A stretch of 64,000 nucleotides of DNA. Source: Streptomyces antioxidans (GTDB taxonomy: Bacteria; Actinomycetota; Actinomycetes; Streptomycetales; Streptomycetaceae). The notes under the pieces were generated by a model that searched no databases, was not told where the DNA came from, and saw nothing but the letters and a program-made list of their open reading frames with translations. Of the stretch, positions 31,951 through 41,125 are shown piece by piece. Positions within the stretch are counted from its first letter, which is position 1. Every line of letters begins with the position of its first letter. A program made the translations under genes and the position numbers. Location: positions 163,968 through 227,967 of the forward strand of contig NZ_LAKD02000032.1 of the NCBI RefSeq assembly GCF_000968685.2, written 5' to 3'.

Positions 31951-33846
31951 ATGGCCCATCTGGACATCACTTCGCCCGGAGTCTCGAACGACGTTCCGCG
32001 GCCCGAATATCCCCGGCCCAGTTTCATCCGTGAGGACTGGCTCAATCTCAACGGCGCCTGGCAGTTCGCCTTCGACCCCGGCGACAGCGGACTCGAGCGC
32101 GGTCTGGTCCACCGGGAGCTGGACGGACGGATCCTGGTCCCGTTCTGCCCCGAGTCCGAGCTGTCGGGGATCGGGGACACCGACTTCCACCCCGCGGTCT
32201 GGTACCGGCGCACGGTCCGGATACCGGCGGACTGGGCCGGGCGGCGGGTGCTGCTGCACTTCGGGGCCGTCGACCACGATGCCACCGTCTGGGCCGACGG
32301 CCGCGAAGTGGCCCGGCACAGCGGCGGCTTCACCTCCTTCACCGCCGACCTCGGCGTGGTGGCGGGGACGGGCGGCGGCGACGCGGAGGTGGTGATCGTG
32401 GTCCGGGCCCGGGACGCCCGCCACGGCCCCCAGGCACGTGGCAAGCAGGCCATCGAGTACGCCAACAGCGACTGCCACTACACCCGCACCACCGGCATCT
32501 GGCAGACGGTGTGGGCTGAGCCGGTGCCCGAGGTCCATCTGCGCAGGCCGCGGATCACCCCCGACCTCGCGTCCGGGGCCTTCCACCTCGAACTGCCGCT
32601 CAGCGCCAACCGCCCCGGCCACCGGATCACGGCCCGGGTGAGCGACGCGGACGGCGAGACGGTGGCCGAGGCCACCGTGCGCGCCGACCTCGACCTGGCC
32701 CCCCGTATGGCGCTCGCGCTGCCCGAGGACCGGCGCCGCCCGTGGTCTTTGGAGGACCCCCATCTGTACCGGGTGCGGATCGAGCTGCTGGACGGCGGCG
32801 GTGAGGCCGCGGACCGTGCCGAGTGCACCGCCGGGCTGCGGTCCGTGGCCATCGACGGCAAGCGGCTGCTGCTCAACGGCCGCCCGGTCTTCCAGCGGCT
32901 CGTCCTGGACCAGGGCTGGTACCCGGACGGGCTGATGACCGCGCCGGACGACGCCGCCCTCGTCCGGGACATCGAGCTGTCGCTGGCCGCGGGGTTCAAC
33001 GGGGCGCGACTGCACCAGAAGGTGTTCGAGGAGCGCTTCCTCCACCACGCGGACCGGCTCGGCTATCTCGTCTGGGGCGAGTTCGGCGACTGGGGAGCCA
33101 GTGCCGGGCGCACCACGGGGGACAACCAGCGGCCCACCGCCGGATTCATCGCGCAGTGGCTGGAGGCCGTGGAGCGGGACTACTCACATCCGTCGATCGT
33201 GGGCTGGTGCCCGCTCAACGAGACCCACCAGGAACTCCACGACCGGCAGACCGCCCTGGACGATGTCACCCGCGGCATGTTCCTGGCCACCAAGGCCGCC
33301 GACACCTCCCGTCCGGTCCTGGACGCCTCCGGCTACTCCCACCGCGTGGCCGAGACCGACGTCTACGACTCGCACAGCTACGAGCAGGACCCGGAGGCGT
33401 TCCGCCGCCAGATGGCGGGGCTGGACAAGGACGATCCGTATCGCAACCCCGACGACCGGGGGAACCCCGGACGGAAGGACACCGACGCGGAGTGGTCGCT
33501 GCCGTACCGCGGCCAGCCCTACTTCTGCAGCGAGTTCGGCGGCATCTGGTGGAATCCGGAGGAGGCGGACGCCGCGGCCGGTGACGACCGCGGGGTGTCC
33601 TGGGGGTACGGGCAGCGGCCGCGGACCGAGGAGGAGTTCCAGACCCGCTTCGCGGGGCTGACCGGGGCGCTGCTCGACGACCCCCTGATGTTCGGCTACT
33701 GCTACACCCAGCTCACCGATGTGTTCCAGGAGCAGAACGGCGTCTACCGCTTCGACCGGAGCCGCAAGCTGGACGTGGAGCGGCTGCGCGCGGCCCAGCA
33801 GCGCCCCGCCGCCTTCGAGCGCCCGGCCGGTGAGGAGGGGCGATGA
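31951..33846 (+). CDS. cytoplasmic GH2-family glycoside hydrolase
   Basis: CGGAG lies six bases before the ATG. The 631-residue protein has the GH2 order: N-terminal sugar-binding jelly roll (LNLNGAWQFAFDPGDSG, VWYRRTVRIPADWAGRRVLLHFGAVDHDATVWADG), Ig-like domain, then TIM barrel. The acid/base is E424 in GWCPLNETHQ and the nucleophile E528 in YFCSEFGGI. There is no signal peptide, so it acts on oligosaccharides imported by the following ABC system. GH2 covers beta-galactosidases, beta-glucuronidases and beta-mannosidases; the compact form fits a broad exo-beta-glycosidase. ATGA overlap couples it to the binding-protein gene. Control by the operator upstream and the LacI regulator is likely. 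Confidence 0.9.
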   Translation: MAHLDITSPGVSNDVPRPEYPRPSFIREDWLNLNGAWQFAFDPGDSGLERGLVHRELDGRILVPFCPESELSGIGDTDFHPAVWYRRTVRIPADWAGRRVLLHFGAVDHDATVWADGREVARHSGGFTSFTADLGVVAGTGGGDAEVVIVVRARDARHGPQARGKQAIEYANSDCHYTRTTGIWQTVWAEPVPEVHLRRPRITPDLASGAFHLELPLSANRPGHRITARVSDADGETVAEATVRADLDLAPRMALALPEDRRRPWSLEDPHLYRVRIELLDGGGEAADRAECTAGLRSVAIDGKRLLLNGRPVFQRLVLDQGWYPDGLMTAPDDAALVRDIELSLAAGFNGARLHQKVFEERFLHHADRLGYLVWGEFGDWGASAGRTTGDNQRPTAGFIAQWLEAVERDYSHPSIVGWCPLNETHQELHDRQTALDDVTRGMFLATKAADTSRPVLDASGYSHRVAETDVYDSHSYEQDPEAFRRQMAGLDKDDPYRNPDDRGNPGRKDTDAEWSLPYRGQPYFCSEFGGIWWNPEEADAAAGDDRGVSWGYGQRPRTEEEFQTRFAGLTGALLDDPLMFGYCYTQLTDVFQEQNGVYRFDRSRKLDVERLRAAQQRPAAFERPAGEEGR

Positions 33847-35150
33847 GCGGCCTGTCACGGCGTGGTCTGCTGAGGGGCGCGGTGTACGGGGCGGGGGCCG
33901 CGGTGTCGGCGTCCGCGCTCAGCGGCTGCGGTTCGATCGCCGGGAGCGTGCGGAGCGCGGACGAGATCGAGTACTGGACGCTGTTCACCGGCCCGGACGG
34001 CGAGCTGATGAAGACCATGACGCGGAACGTGGAGAAGCGCGTCCCTGGACTCAAGGTCAGGACGACGGTGCTGGACTGGGGCCCGCCGTACTACACCAAG
34101 CTGGCGATGGCCTCGGCCGGCGGCCGTTCGCCGGATGTGGCGATCATGCACCTGACCCGTCTCGCGGGCTATGCCCCCGGCGGTCTGCTCGACCCGTGGG
34201 ACACGGAGCTGCTGGCCGGGTTCGGCCTGGCACAGGACGACCTCAACAAGACGCTCGTCAAGCGGAGTCTGTACCAGGGCGACCCCTACGCCGTTCCGCT
34301 GGACACCCATCCTTTCGTCGTCTTCTTCGACCGGGACGTCATGGACAGGGAGGGACTGCTCACCGGTGACGGGCAGCTGGTGCCCTTCGAATCGCCACAA
34401 CACGCCCTGGAACTGATGGACAAGCTCCGCCGGTCCAGCGGCAAGCTGGGGCCGGTCTTCGGCCACGCCAACGACGCGGCCATGGGCTGGCGGATGTTCT
34501 GGACGCTGTTCAGCCAGACCGGCGCCACCTTCGACCTCACGGGGAAGCGGGCCGAGATCGACGAGGACACCGCCGTCGAGGTGGTGCGCTTCATGGCCGA
34601 CCTGGCGCGCGACAGCCGCACCATGGACGTCCAGACGGCCATCGCCGCCTTCGCCAACGGCCGCTCGCCGATGATCTTCTCGGGCGAGTGGGACATGGCC
34701 ACCTACAAGTCGGCCCTCAAGGACAGGCTGGGCGGCGCCCCCATCCCCACCTTCTACGACCGTCCGGCCGGGGCCTCGGACAGCCACGCGCTGGTGCTGC
34801 CGCACCAGGACAACCCGGATCCGGAGCGCAGACGGCGCGCCCACCGGTTCGTGGCCGAGCTGGTCAAGTCCGGGCTGACCTGGGCGACCGCGGGCCATAT
34901 CCCCGCGTACACCCCGGCCGTCTCCTCCGCGCGGTACGCGAAGCTGCGCCCGCAGTCGGAGTACGCGGGCGCCGCGAAGCAGCTCGTGCTCGACCCGCCG
35001 GTGTGGTTCGCCGGCTCCGGCTCGGACTTCCAGACCCGGATGTGCCAGGCGCTCGATCCCGCGCTCGGCGGCTCGTCGTCCGCGCGGAGCGCGGTGCGCA
35101 CGATGGTCTCCCAGATCAACACCCTGCTGGCCCAGCCGAATCCGGCCTGA
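33843..35150 (+). CDS. sugar ABC transporter substrate-binding lipoprotein (family 1)
   Basis: LSRRGLLRG is a twin-arginine signal leading to a lipobox (ALSGC). The mature protein has the fold of carbohydrate-binding proteins of the MalE/UgpB class: IEYWTLFTGPDGELMKTM, YYTKLAMASAGGRSPDVAIMHLTRL, and AFANGRSPMIFSGEWDMATYK. The length (435 residues) is typical. It delivers an oligosaccharide to the two permeases encoded next. No ATPase gene is present, which is normal in Streptomyces, where MsiK energises many sugar importers. It starts within the GH2 stop (ATGA). Confidence 0.9.
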   Translation: MSGLSRRGLLRGAVYGAGAAVSASALSGCGSIAGSVRSADEIEYWTLFTGPDGELMKTMTRNVEKRVPGLKVRTTVLDWGPPYYTKLAMASAGGRSPDVAIMHLTRLAGYAPGGLLDPWDTELLAGFGLAQDDLNKTLVKRSLYQGDPYAVPLDTHPFVVFFDRDVMDREGLLTGDGQLVPFESPQHALELMDKLRRSSGKLGPVFGHANDAAMGWRMFWTLFSQTGATFDLTGKRAEIDEDTAVEVVRFMADLARDSRTMDVQTAIAAFANGRSPMIFSGEWDMATYKSALKDRLGGAPIPTFYDRPAGASDSHALVLPHQDNPDPERRRRAHRFVAELVKSGLTWATAGHIPAYTPAVSSARYAKLRPQSEYAGAAKQLVLDPPVWFAGSGSDFQTRMCQALDPALGGSSSARSAVRTMVSQINTLLAQPNPA

Positions 35151-35184
35151 TCGCGACGGAGTCGCAACGGAAAGGAGCGATGTC

Positions 35185-36147
35185 ATGGCTTCCGTCTCCA
35201 CGCCCGCGCGGCGGGCCGCGGCCGGACCCCGGCGCACCGGATTCCGGCGCACCGGATTCCGCCGGGCCGCCGCCACGGACCGATCCCGGTCGGGCGGCGC
35301 CGGGTGGCTCTTCGCCACCCCCTTCCTGGTGTTCTTCACCCTCTTCCTCATCGTGCCGATCGGCATCGGCCTGTGGATGAGCTTCACCGACGCCAGCCTG
35401 ACCGGACACGGTGACAGCAACCTCGTCGGCCTGGACAACTACACCGAGGCGTTCGGCGACGGGCAGGTGTGGCAGACCCTCGGCAACACGGTCTGGTTCA
35501 CCGTCCTGACCACCGTCCCCCTCGTCCTCATCGCCCTGGTGATGGCCCTGCTGGTGTACACGGGGATGCCGGGGCAGTGGCTGTGGCGGCTGGCCTTCTT
35601 CGCCTCGCACCTGCTGCCGGTCGCGGTGGTCTACCAGATCTGGAGCATGCTGTTCCAGCCGGACCGGGGGATGCTCAACGGCCTGCTGAAGATCTTCGGC
35701 ATCGACGGCATCGCCTGGCTGACGGACGAGAAGTACGCGATGTGGTCCATCGCGCTGGTGACCCTGTGGTGGACCGTGGGGTTCAACTTCCTGCTCTATC
35801 TGGCCGCGCTGCAGGCGATCCCGGACCACCTCTACGAGGCGGCCGCGCTGGACGGCGCCGGGGCGTGGCGCCGGCTGTGGTCGGTCACCCTGCCGCAGCT
35901 GCGCCGGATCACCGGGCTGATCGCGGTGTTGCAGGTGATGGCGTCGCTGAAGGTGTTCGACCAGATCTATCTGCTGACCAAGGGCGGCCCGAACGGCGCC
36001 ACCCGGCCGATCCTGGAGTACATCTACGACACCGGCTTCACCAACTACCGGCTCGGCTATGCCTCGGCGGTGTCGTACGTGTTCTTCGGGCTCATCATCA
36101 TCCTCTCGATCGCCCAGCTGAAGATCTTCTCGCGCAGGGAGGACTGA
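35185..36147 (+). CDS. sugar ABC transporter permease, MalF/UgpA-type
   Basis: AAAGGAG lies seven bases before the chosen ATG; an ATG five bases earlier in another frame is too close. The protein has 320 residues and six helices, with the EAA loop YEAAALDGAGAWRRLWSVTLPQL. The cytoplasmic N-terminus contains a repeated RRTGF unit, encoded by a 15-bp tandem duplication, and is strongly basic. It pairs with the next permease. Spacing of 34 bases from the binding-protein gene and 7 bases to the next gene supports one operon. Confidence 0.9.
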   Translation: MASVSTPARRAAAGPRRTGFRRTGFRRAAATDRSRSGGAGWLFATPFLVFFTLFLIVPIGIGLWMSFTDASLTGHGDSNLVGLDNYTEAFGDGQVWQTLGNTVWFTVLTTVPLVLIALVMALLVYTGMPGQWLWRLAFFASHLLPVAVVYQIWSMLFQPDRGMLNGLLKIFGIDGIAWLTDEKYAMWSIALVTLWWTVGFNFLLYLAALQAIPDHLYEAAALDGAGAWRRLWSVTLPQLRRITGLIAVLQVMASLKVFDQIYLLTKGGPNGATRPILEYIYDTGFTNYRLGYASAVSYVFFGLIIILSIAQLKIFSRRED

Positions 36148-36154
36148 GCGCGCC

Positions 36155-37093
36155 ATGACCACCGGGACACTTTCTCCCCGTACCCCAGACAAACCCCGCT
36201 CGACCATGCCGCGGGAGGTGGTCAGACGGCGCCGCTACGGCGGCCGGGTCTGGCACCCCTCGCTGGGCCCCGGCCCCCTCCCCCGGGTGCTGACGCTGCT
36301 GGCGCTCGCGCTGATGACGGTGGTCTGGCTGGTGCCGTTCGGCTGGGGAGTGGACACCTCGTTCAAGACGGAGGTCGACGCGAGCGCGTCGGGCGTCGAC
36401 TGGATTCCCAAGGCGGGCTTCACCCTCGACGCCTACCGGACCATCTTCGGCCAGGGCAATCTGCCGGTGTGGGCGGTGAACAGCGTGGTGATCGCCGTGT
36501 GCGTCACGGCCATCACCGTGGCCATCTCGGCGATGGCGGCGTACGCCTTCTCGCGCACGCTCTTCCGTGGCCGCCGGGTGCTCTTCGCCGTCACCGTGGC
36601 CTCGATCATGGTGCCGCCGCAGATCCTGATCGTGCCGCTGTTCCGGCAGATGCTCGCGATGAACCTCGTCGACACCTATGCGGCGGTGATCCTGCCGCAG
36701 GTGGTGGCGCCCGCGATGGTGTTCATCCTGAAGAAGTTCTTCGACGGCATTCCACGGGAGCTGGAGGAGGCGGCCAGGATCGACGGGGCGGGCAGCTTCC
36801 GGGTGTTCTGGAGCGTGGTGCTGCCGCTGTCCCGGCCGATCCTCGCGGCCGTGGCCATCTTCGTCTTCATCAACACCTGGAACAACTTCCTCTGGCCGTT
36901 CATCAGCACCAGCGATCCACAGCTGATGACGCTGCCGGTGGGGCTGTCGACCGTGAAGGACTCCACCGGGCTGCGGAACGCCCAGGAGTCGGCCGCCTCG
37001 ATCCTCGGCTCCATCCCACTGCTCATCGTCTTCATGCTGTTCCAGCGCCAGATCGTGAAGTCGGTGGCCACCACCGGTCTGGGAGGTCAGTGA
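36155..37093 (+). CDS. sugar ABC transporter permease, MalG/UgpE-type
   Basis: AGGGAGG lies 11 bases upstream of the ATG. The 312-residue protein has six helices and the EAA motif LEEAARIDGAGSFRVFWSVVLPLSRP. NTWNNFLWPFI and the Gly/Leu-rich end are typical of the second permease subunit of CUT1 importers. It ends the operon; its last seven bases overlap the convergent LacI gene. It presumably imports the oligosaccharide hydrolysed by the GH2 enzyme. Confidence 0.9.
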   Translation: MTTGTLSPRTPDKPRSTMPREVVRRRRYGGRVWHPSLGPGPLPRVLTLLALALMTVVWLVPFGWGVDTSFKTEVDASASGVDWIPKAGFTLDAYRTIFGQGNLPVWAVNSVVIAVCVTAITVAISAMAAYAFSRTLFRGRRVLFAVTVASIMVPPQILIVPLFRQMLAMNLVDTYAAVILPQVVAPAMVFILKKFFDGIPRELEEAARIDGAGSFRVFWSVVLPLSRPILAAVAIFVFINTWNNFLWPFISTSDPQLMTLPVGLSTVKDSTGLRNAQESAASILGSIPLLIVFMLFQRQIVKSVATTGLGGQ

Positions 37094-38184
37094 GCGGTCG
37101 TGGCGGTTCCGCCCTCGGTGGACTCGCGGGTGTGCAGGGTGTGGCCGACGACGACCTCCTGGGCCGGGCGGTCGGGTGTCCCGATCCGCTCCAGCAGCAG
37201 ATCGACGGCGTGCCGGGCGATGGCGCCCTTGTCCGGTGCCACGCTGCTCAGGCTCGGTGTGCTGTAGCGGGCCGCCTGGATGTCGTCGAAGCCCATCACG
37301 GCCATGTCGTCCGGCACCCGCACTCCGCGCTCGTACAGGGTCCGCAGCGCGCCGAGGGCGAGGGCGTCGTTGAAGCAGAACACCGCGTCCGGCGGCGCCG
37401 CCCCGTCCAGCAGAGCCGCCATCGCCCGCGCGCCCTCGGCCAGGTGGTAGCGGGGGGTCTCCCGCTCCAGCCGGGGGTCAAGCGGCAGCCCGGCCTCCTC
37501 CAGGGCCCGGCGGTAGCCGGTGGCGCGCAGCAGCGGTGTGCCGATGTACGGCTCGGGCTGGAGGCCGATGGCGGCGATCCGGCGGCGCCCGCCGGCCACC
37601 AGATGGGCCACGGCCTCCTTGGCGGCGGCCACGTTGTCGATCACCACATGGTCGGCGAGGCCGCCGCTGGGGCGTTCGCCGATGAGGACGAGCGGAACGG
37701 TGCCGAGGTGGTTCGCCAGTGCGCTGCCGTGCAGGGCGAGCGGGCTCACCACCATGCCGTCCACGACCTGGTCGCCGAGGCCGTGGATCACCGCAGCCTC
37801 CCGCTCGCGGTCGCCGAGGGTCTGCTCGATCAGCAGGGTGCGGCCGTGTTCCTCGGCCGTGGTGAGGAAGTGGCGCCCCAGCTCGGCGAAGTACGGGACA
37901 TCCAGTTCGGGCAGGACGAGACCGATCATGCCGGTGCTGCCGCGGCGGAGGTTGCGCGCCACCCGGTTGGGCCGGTAGCCGAGCTCCCGGATGGCCCGCT
38001 GGACCCGCTCCCGGGTCGCCGGGGACACATGCACAAAGCCGTTGATCACGTTCGACACGGTCTTCGGGGAGACCCCGGCGAGCGTCGCCACGTCCTTGAC
38101 GGTGGCGCTCCGGCCGGCACCGTCCGAGCGCTTCCGCCCCGGTGCCGCTTGGTCCCTGGTGGTCTGCTGTTTCACGGCGGTCAC
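37087..38184 (-). CDS. LacI/GalR-family transcriptional regulator
   Basis: The GTG start has AGGA seven bases upstream. After a 25-residue basic tail the HTH reads ATVKDVATLAGVSPKTVSNVINGFVHVSPATRERVQRAI, followed by the hinge LGYRPNRVARNLRRG and a periplasmic-binding-like effector domain (GLVLPELDVPYFAELGRHF, VPDDMAVMGFDDIQAARYSTPSLSSV). The hinge helix keeps the residues that open the central CpG of operators, matching the palindrome in front of the GH2 gene. It is probably a repressor released by an imported sugar. It is convergent with, and overlaps, the transporter operon. Confidence 0.92.
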   Translation of the reverse strand: MTAVKQQTTRDQAAPGRKRSDGAGRSATVKDVATLAGVSPKTVSNVINGFVHVSPATRERVQRAIRELGYRPNRVARNLRRGSTGMIGLVLPELDVPYFAELGRHFLTTAEEHGRTLLIEQTLGDREREAAVIHGLGDQVVDGMVVSPLALHGSALANHLGTVPLVLIGERPSGGLADHVVIDNVAAAKEAVAHLVAGGRRRIAAIGLQPEPYIGTPLLRATGYRRALEEAGLPLDPRLERETPRYHLAEGARAMAALLDGAAPPDAVFCFNDALALGALRTLYERGVRVPDDMAVMGFDDIQAARYSTPSLSSVAPDKGAIARHAVDLLLERIGTPDRPAQEVVVGHTLHTRESTEGGTATTAH

Positions 38185-38275
38185 CGACCGATCCTAGAGC
38201 GTGCCGGTGGCGGACCGCACCGCCGGGCCCAGCGCGGGCGCCGCCCCCTCGGGCCGTGACCTGGGGCAGCTCACC

Positions 38276-40909
38276 TCAGGCGGCGGCCCGGGGCAGCGCC
38301 TGCTCCGTCCAGATGCACTTGCCCGTCGTCGTGAACCGCGTCCCCCACCGATCGGACAGCGCCGCGACCAGCTGCAGCCCCCGGCCGCCCTCGTCGGTCT
38401 CGGCGGCCCGGCGGATCCGCGGGGTGGTGAGGCTGCGGTCGGAGACCTCGCAGATCAGCGTCCGGCCGTACAGCAGGCGCAGCCGCGAGGGGCCCTTGGC
38501 ATGCCGGACGACATTGCCGACCAACTCGCTGACCAGGAGCTCCGTGGTCATCGTCAGCTCGTCGAGATGCCATGTGGACAGTTGCTCGGCGACATGGCCG
38601 CGGGCTTCGGCCGCGGCGATGGGGCCGTCCGGGAGCGCCCAGGACGCCACCCGGTCCGCGGACATCGACCGGGTCCGGGCGATCAGCAGCGCGGCGTCGT
38701 CGTGGGTCTCGGCCTGCTCCGGCACCAGCGCGCTGATGACGGCGTCGCACAGCCGCCCCGGGTCGTGCAGCGTGGTGGGTGCGGACCCGGCCCCGGGCGG
38801 ACCGGCAGGGGATGCGGCGGCCCTGGTGAGGGCCTGGGCGAGGCGGTCCATGCCCTCGTCGATGTCGACCGCGGACGACTCGACCAGGCCATCGGTGTAG
38901 AGCACCAGATGGCTGCCCTCGTCCACTTGGACCTCATGGGTCTCGAAGGGCGGACTGGCGGCGCCGAGCGGCGGATCGGCGTCGACGTGCGGGAAGTGGA
39001 CCGTGCCGTCGGGGTGGACGATGACCAGCGGTGGGTGCCCGGCGCTCGCGAACGCATAGCGGTTGGTGACCGGGTCGTAGACCGTGTACAGACAGGTGGC
39101 GTAGAAGTCATCGCCGAGGTCGCCGACCAGGTCGTTGAGATGGGTGAGCAGCTCATCGGGCGGGAGCTCGAGATCGGCGAGGGTGTGCACGGCGGTGCGC
39201 AGCCTCCCCATCGTCGCGGCCTCGGCCAGCCCGTGGCCCATCACATCGCCGATGACGAGGGCGACCCGCTCCCCGGACAGCGGGATGAGGTCGTACCAGT
39301 CGCCGCCGACCTGCACGCCCTCGCTGGCGGGCAGATAGCGCGCCTCGGCGGCGACGGCCGGTACGACGGGCAGCGTACGGGGCAGCAGTCCGCGCTGGAG
39401 CTCCTGGGCGCGGTTGTGCTCGGCGTCGTACAGCCGCGCCCGCTCCAGCGCCTGGGCGACCAGTCCGCTCAGTGCGATGAGCAGGGACCGGTCCTCCCCG
39501 GAGAAGTGGCGCGGCCGCGAGAAGCTCACCACGCAATAGCCGATCTGCTGGTCGGAGGCGATCAGCGGGAGGAACGCCCACGCCTGCATCCCGCTGCGGT
39601 GGAGGTAGTAGGCGGCGTCCGGATGCTCCTTGGCGTACTGCTGCGGCGTGGACAGGAAGGTCGGGGTGCGGGAGCTGAGCACCTGGACGATGGCGGACAT
39701 CTCCGAGATCATCAGCTTCTGGATGAACTCGAGGAACCCCTCCGGGTATCCGGCCGAACCGACGATCCGCATCCGCCCGTTCTCGATCAGCTGGCAGATC
39801 AGGCCGGTCGCGCCGAACGGCGGAAGCATCCGGTCGGCGACCGCCTTCACCACGTCCTGGACGGTCAGCGCCTCGGCGAGCGCCGAGGTCAGCTCGCCCA
39901 TGCGCATGACCCGCTCGGCCGCGGCGCGCTGGGCCGCGGACTGCTCGGCCTGCTCCCTCCGGCGTTCGGTGATGTCCGCGATGTGGATGACCAGTCCGTC
40001 GGGGAGCGGGTCGAGGCGCGCGTGGTACCAGCCCGGTCTGCCGGGCCACCGGGTGTCGAGCCCGGCCGGTGCGCGAGTGGTCACGGCCCGCCCGTGGCAG
40101 GCGGCCATCCCGGTGTCCCGGACCACCGGGTGGTCCCACAGCACGGTCCCCAGCGCCTCCTGGGCGGAAACCCCCAGCAGCTTCAGGGCCGCGGGGTTGG
40201 CGAAGGTCAGCCGTGCCTGGTCGTCGAGGGCGAGCAGGCCGTCGTTCATCCGCCATACGGCACTGCCGACGGCGTCGCCGCCGAGGGGCCGCTTCCCGTG
40301 CTCGACGTCCGTGGCGGCGGGGCGTGCGGGCCGCAGATACTCGGCGACCCAGTCGGCGACCATCCGCAGGAACGCACGTTGTGCGTCGTCGAGCTCATCC
40401 GGCGCCTCCACCAGGGCGGACAGCGCGCCCACCGGCTCCCCGTCGGCCGTGATCACGGGCACCGACGCCACCCCGCTCCCGGGCGGGAGCGAACCGGCGC
40501 CGGGAGGCACGTCCACGTGGGAGGAGCGGCCGGACGGCGGGAGGGGCGCCCGGTGCGGCACATCGGGCGGGGGCGGCGTCCACACGTGGGTGCCGTAGCG
40601 CACACAGGACACCGGGGCCGCGCTGTCCTCGTCCGTAAGGGTCTCCCACCCCGCGACCAGGTTGTCCGGCAGCCCCGTGCTGGCCACCAGGCGCATCACC
40701 CCCTGGCGCGGATCACACACATGGATCATGCCGCCCAGGGCGCCGAGTTCGGCCACCGCCTGGCCGAGGGCGAGCCTCATCGGCCCGGTGCCACTCAGCT
40801 GGCCACCCGCGGAACCCATCAGCCGAAGCCGTGTCCGCGCCGACCGAGTGATCCGGGTGTCCGCGCTGTCTGGGTGCTGTTCATCCACACCCATGGCGTC
40901 ACCTGTCAT
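38276..40909 (-). CDS. multidomain SpoIIE-type phosphatase with GAF, PAS and RsbW-like ATPase domains
   Basis: The 877-residue soluble protein appears to run GAF (about 35-190), PAS (about 218-330, NDGLLALDDQARLTFANPAAL), GAF (about 340-485), PP2C/SpoIIE phosphatase (about 515-735; VQVGGDWYDLIPLSGERVALVIGDVMGHG with metal aspartates and HLVLYTDGLVE), and a C-terminal HATPase of the anti-sigma kinase type (about 740-877; LLVSELVGNVVRHAKGPSRLRL). Such proteins control anti-anti-sigma factor phosphorylation in Streptomyces stress and development. The start is uncertain (ATG 40909 or 40894). The AT-rich upstream stretch around 40957-40980 probably holds the promoter. Confidence 0.88.
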   Translation of the reverse strand: MTGDAMGVDEQHPDSADTRITRSARTRLRLMGSAGGQLSGTGPMRLALGQAVAELGALGGMIHVCDPRQGVMRLVASTGLPDNLVAGWETLTDEDSAAPVSCVRYGTHVWTPPPPDVPHRAPLPPSGRSSHVDVPPGAGSLPPGSGVASVPVITADGEPVGALSALVEAPDELDDAQRAFLRMVADWVAEYLRPARPAATDVEHGKRPLGGDAVGSAVWRMNDGLLALDDQARLTFANPAALKLLGVSAQEALGTVLWDHPVVRDTGMAACHGRAVTTRAPAGLDTRWPGRPGWYHARLDPLPDGLVIHIADITERRREQAEQSAAQRAAAERVMRMGELTSALAEALTVQDVVKAVADRMLPPFGATGLICQLIENGRMRIVGSAGYPEGFLEFIQKLMISEMSAIVQVLSSRTPTFLSTPQQYAKEHPDAAYYLHRSGMQAWAFLPLIASDQQIGYCVVSFSRPRHFSGEDRSLLIALSGLVAQALERARLYDAEHNRAQELQRGLLPRTLPVVPAVAAEARYLPASEGVQVGGDWYDLIPLSGERVALVIGDVMGHGLAEAATMGRLRTAVHTLADLELPPDELLTHLNDLVGDLGDDFYATCLYTVYDPVTNRYAFASAGHPPLVIVHPDGTVHFPHVDADPPLGAASPPFETHEVQVDEGSHLVLYTDGLVESSAVDIDEGMDRLAQALTRAAASPAGPPGAGSAPTTLHDPGRLCDAVISALVPEQAETHDDAALLIARTRSMSADRVASWALPDGPIAAAEARGHVAEQLSTWHLDELTMTTELLVSELVGNVVRHAKGPSRLRLLYGRTLICEVSDRSLTTPRIRRAAETDEGGRGLQLVAALSDRWGTRFTTTGKCIWTEQALPRAAA

Positions 40910-41125
40910 CGTCCTCAGGAGCCCCGTGCCGTGGGGATCGCAGGCCAGCCGCGTCCCATATAGCCCGAATATAACGCCCCTCGGGAAACGAGTCCCGTCG
41001 GCCGGGCCATCGCCCGCCTGCAGGGGGAGCGGATCCCCGACGGGGAGGCCGTGGTCGCCCCCCCGGCTCGTCATCCGGGGCACCACGGCCGCGCCCGCCT
41101 GAGGCGCGCGGGGCGGGCCGGGAGG

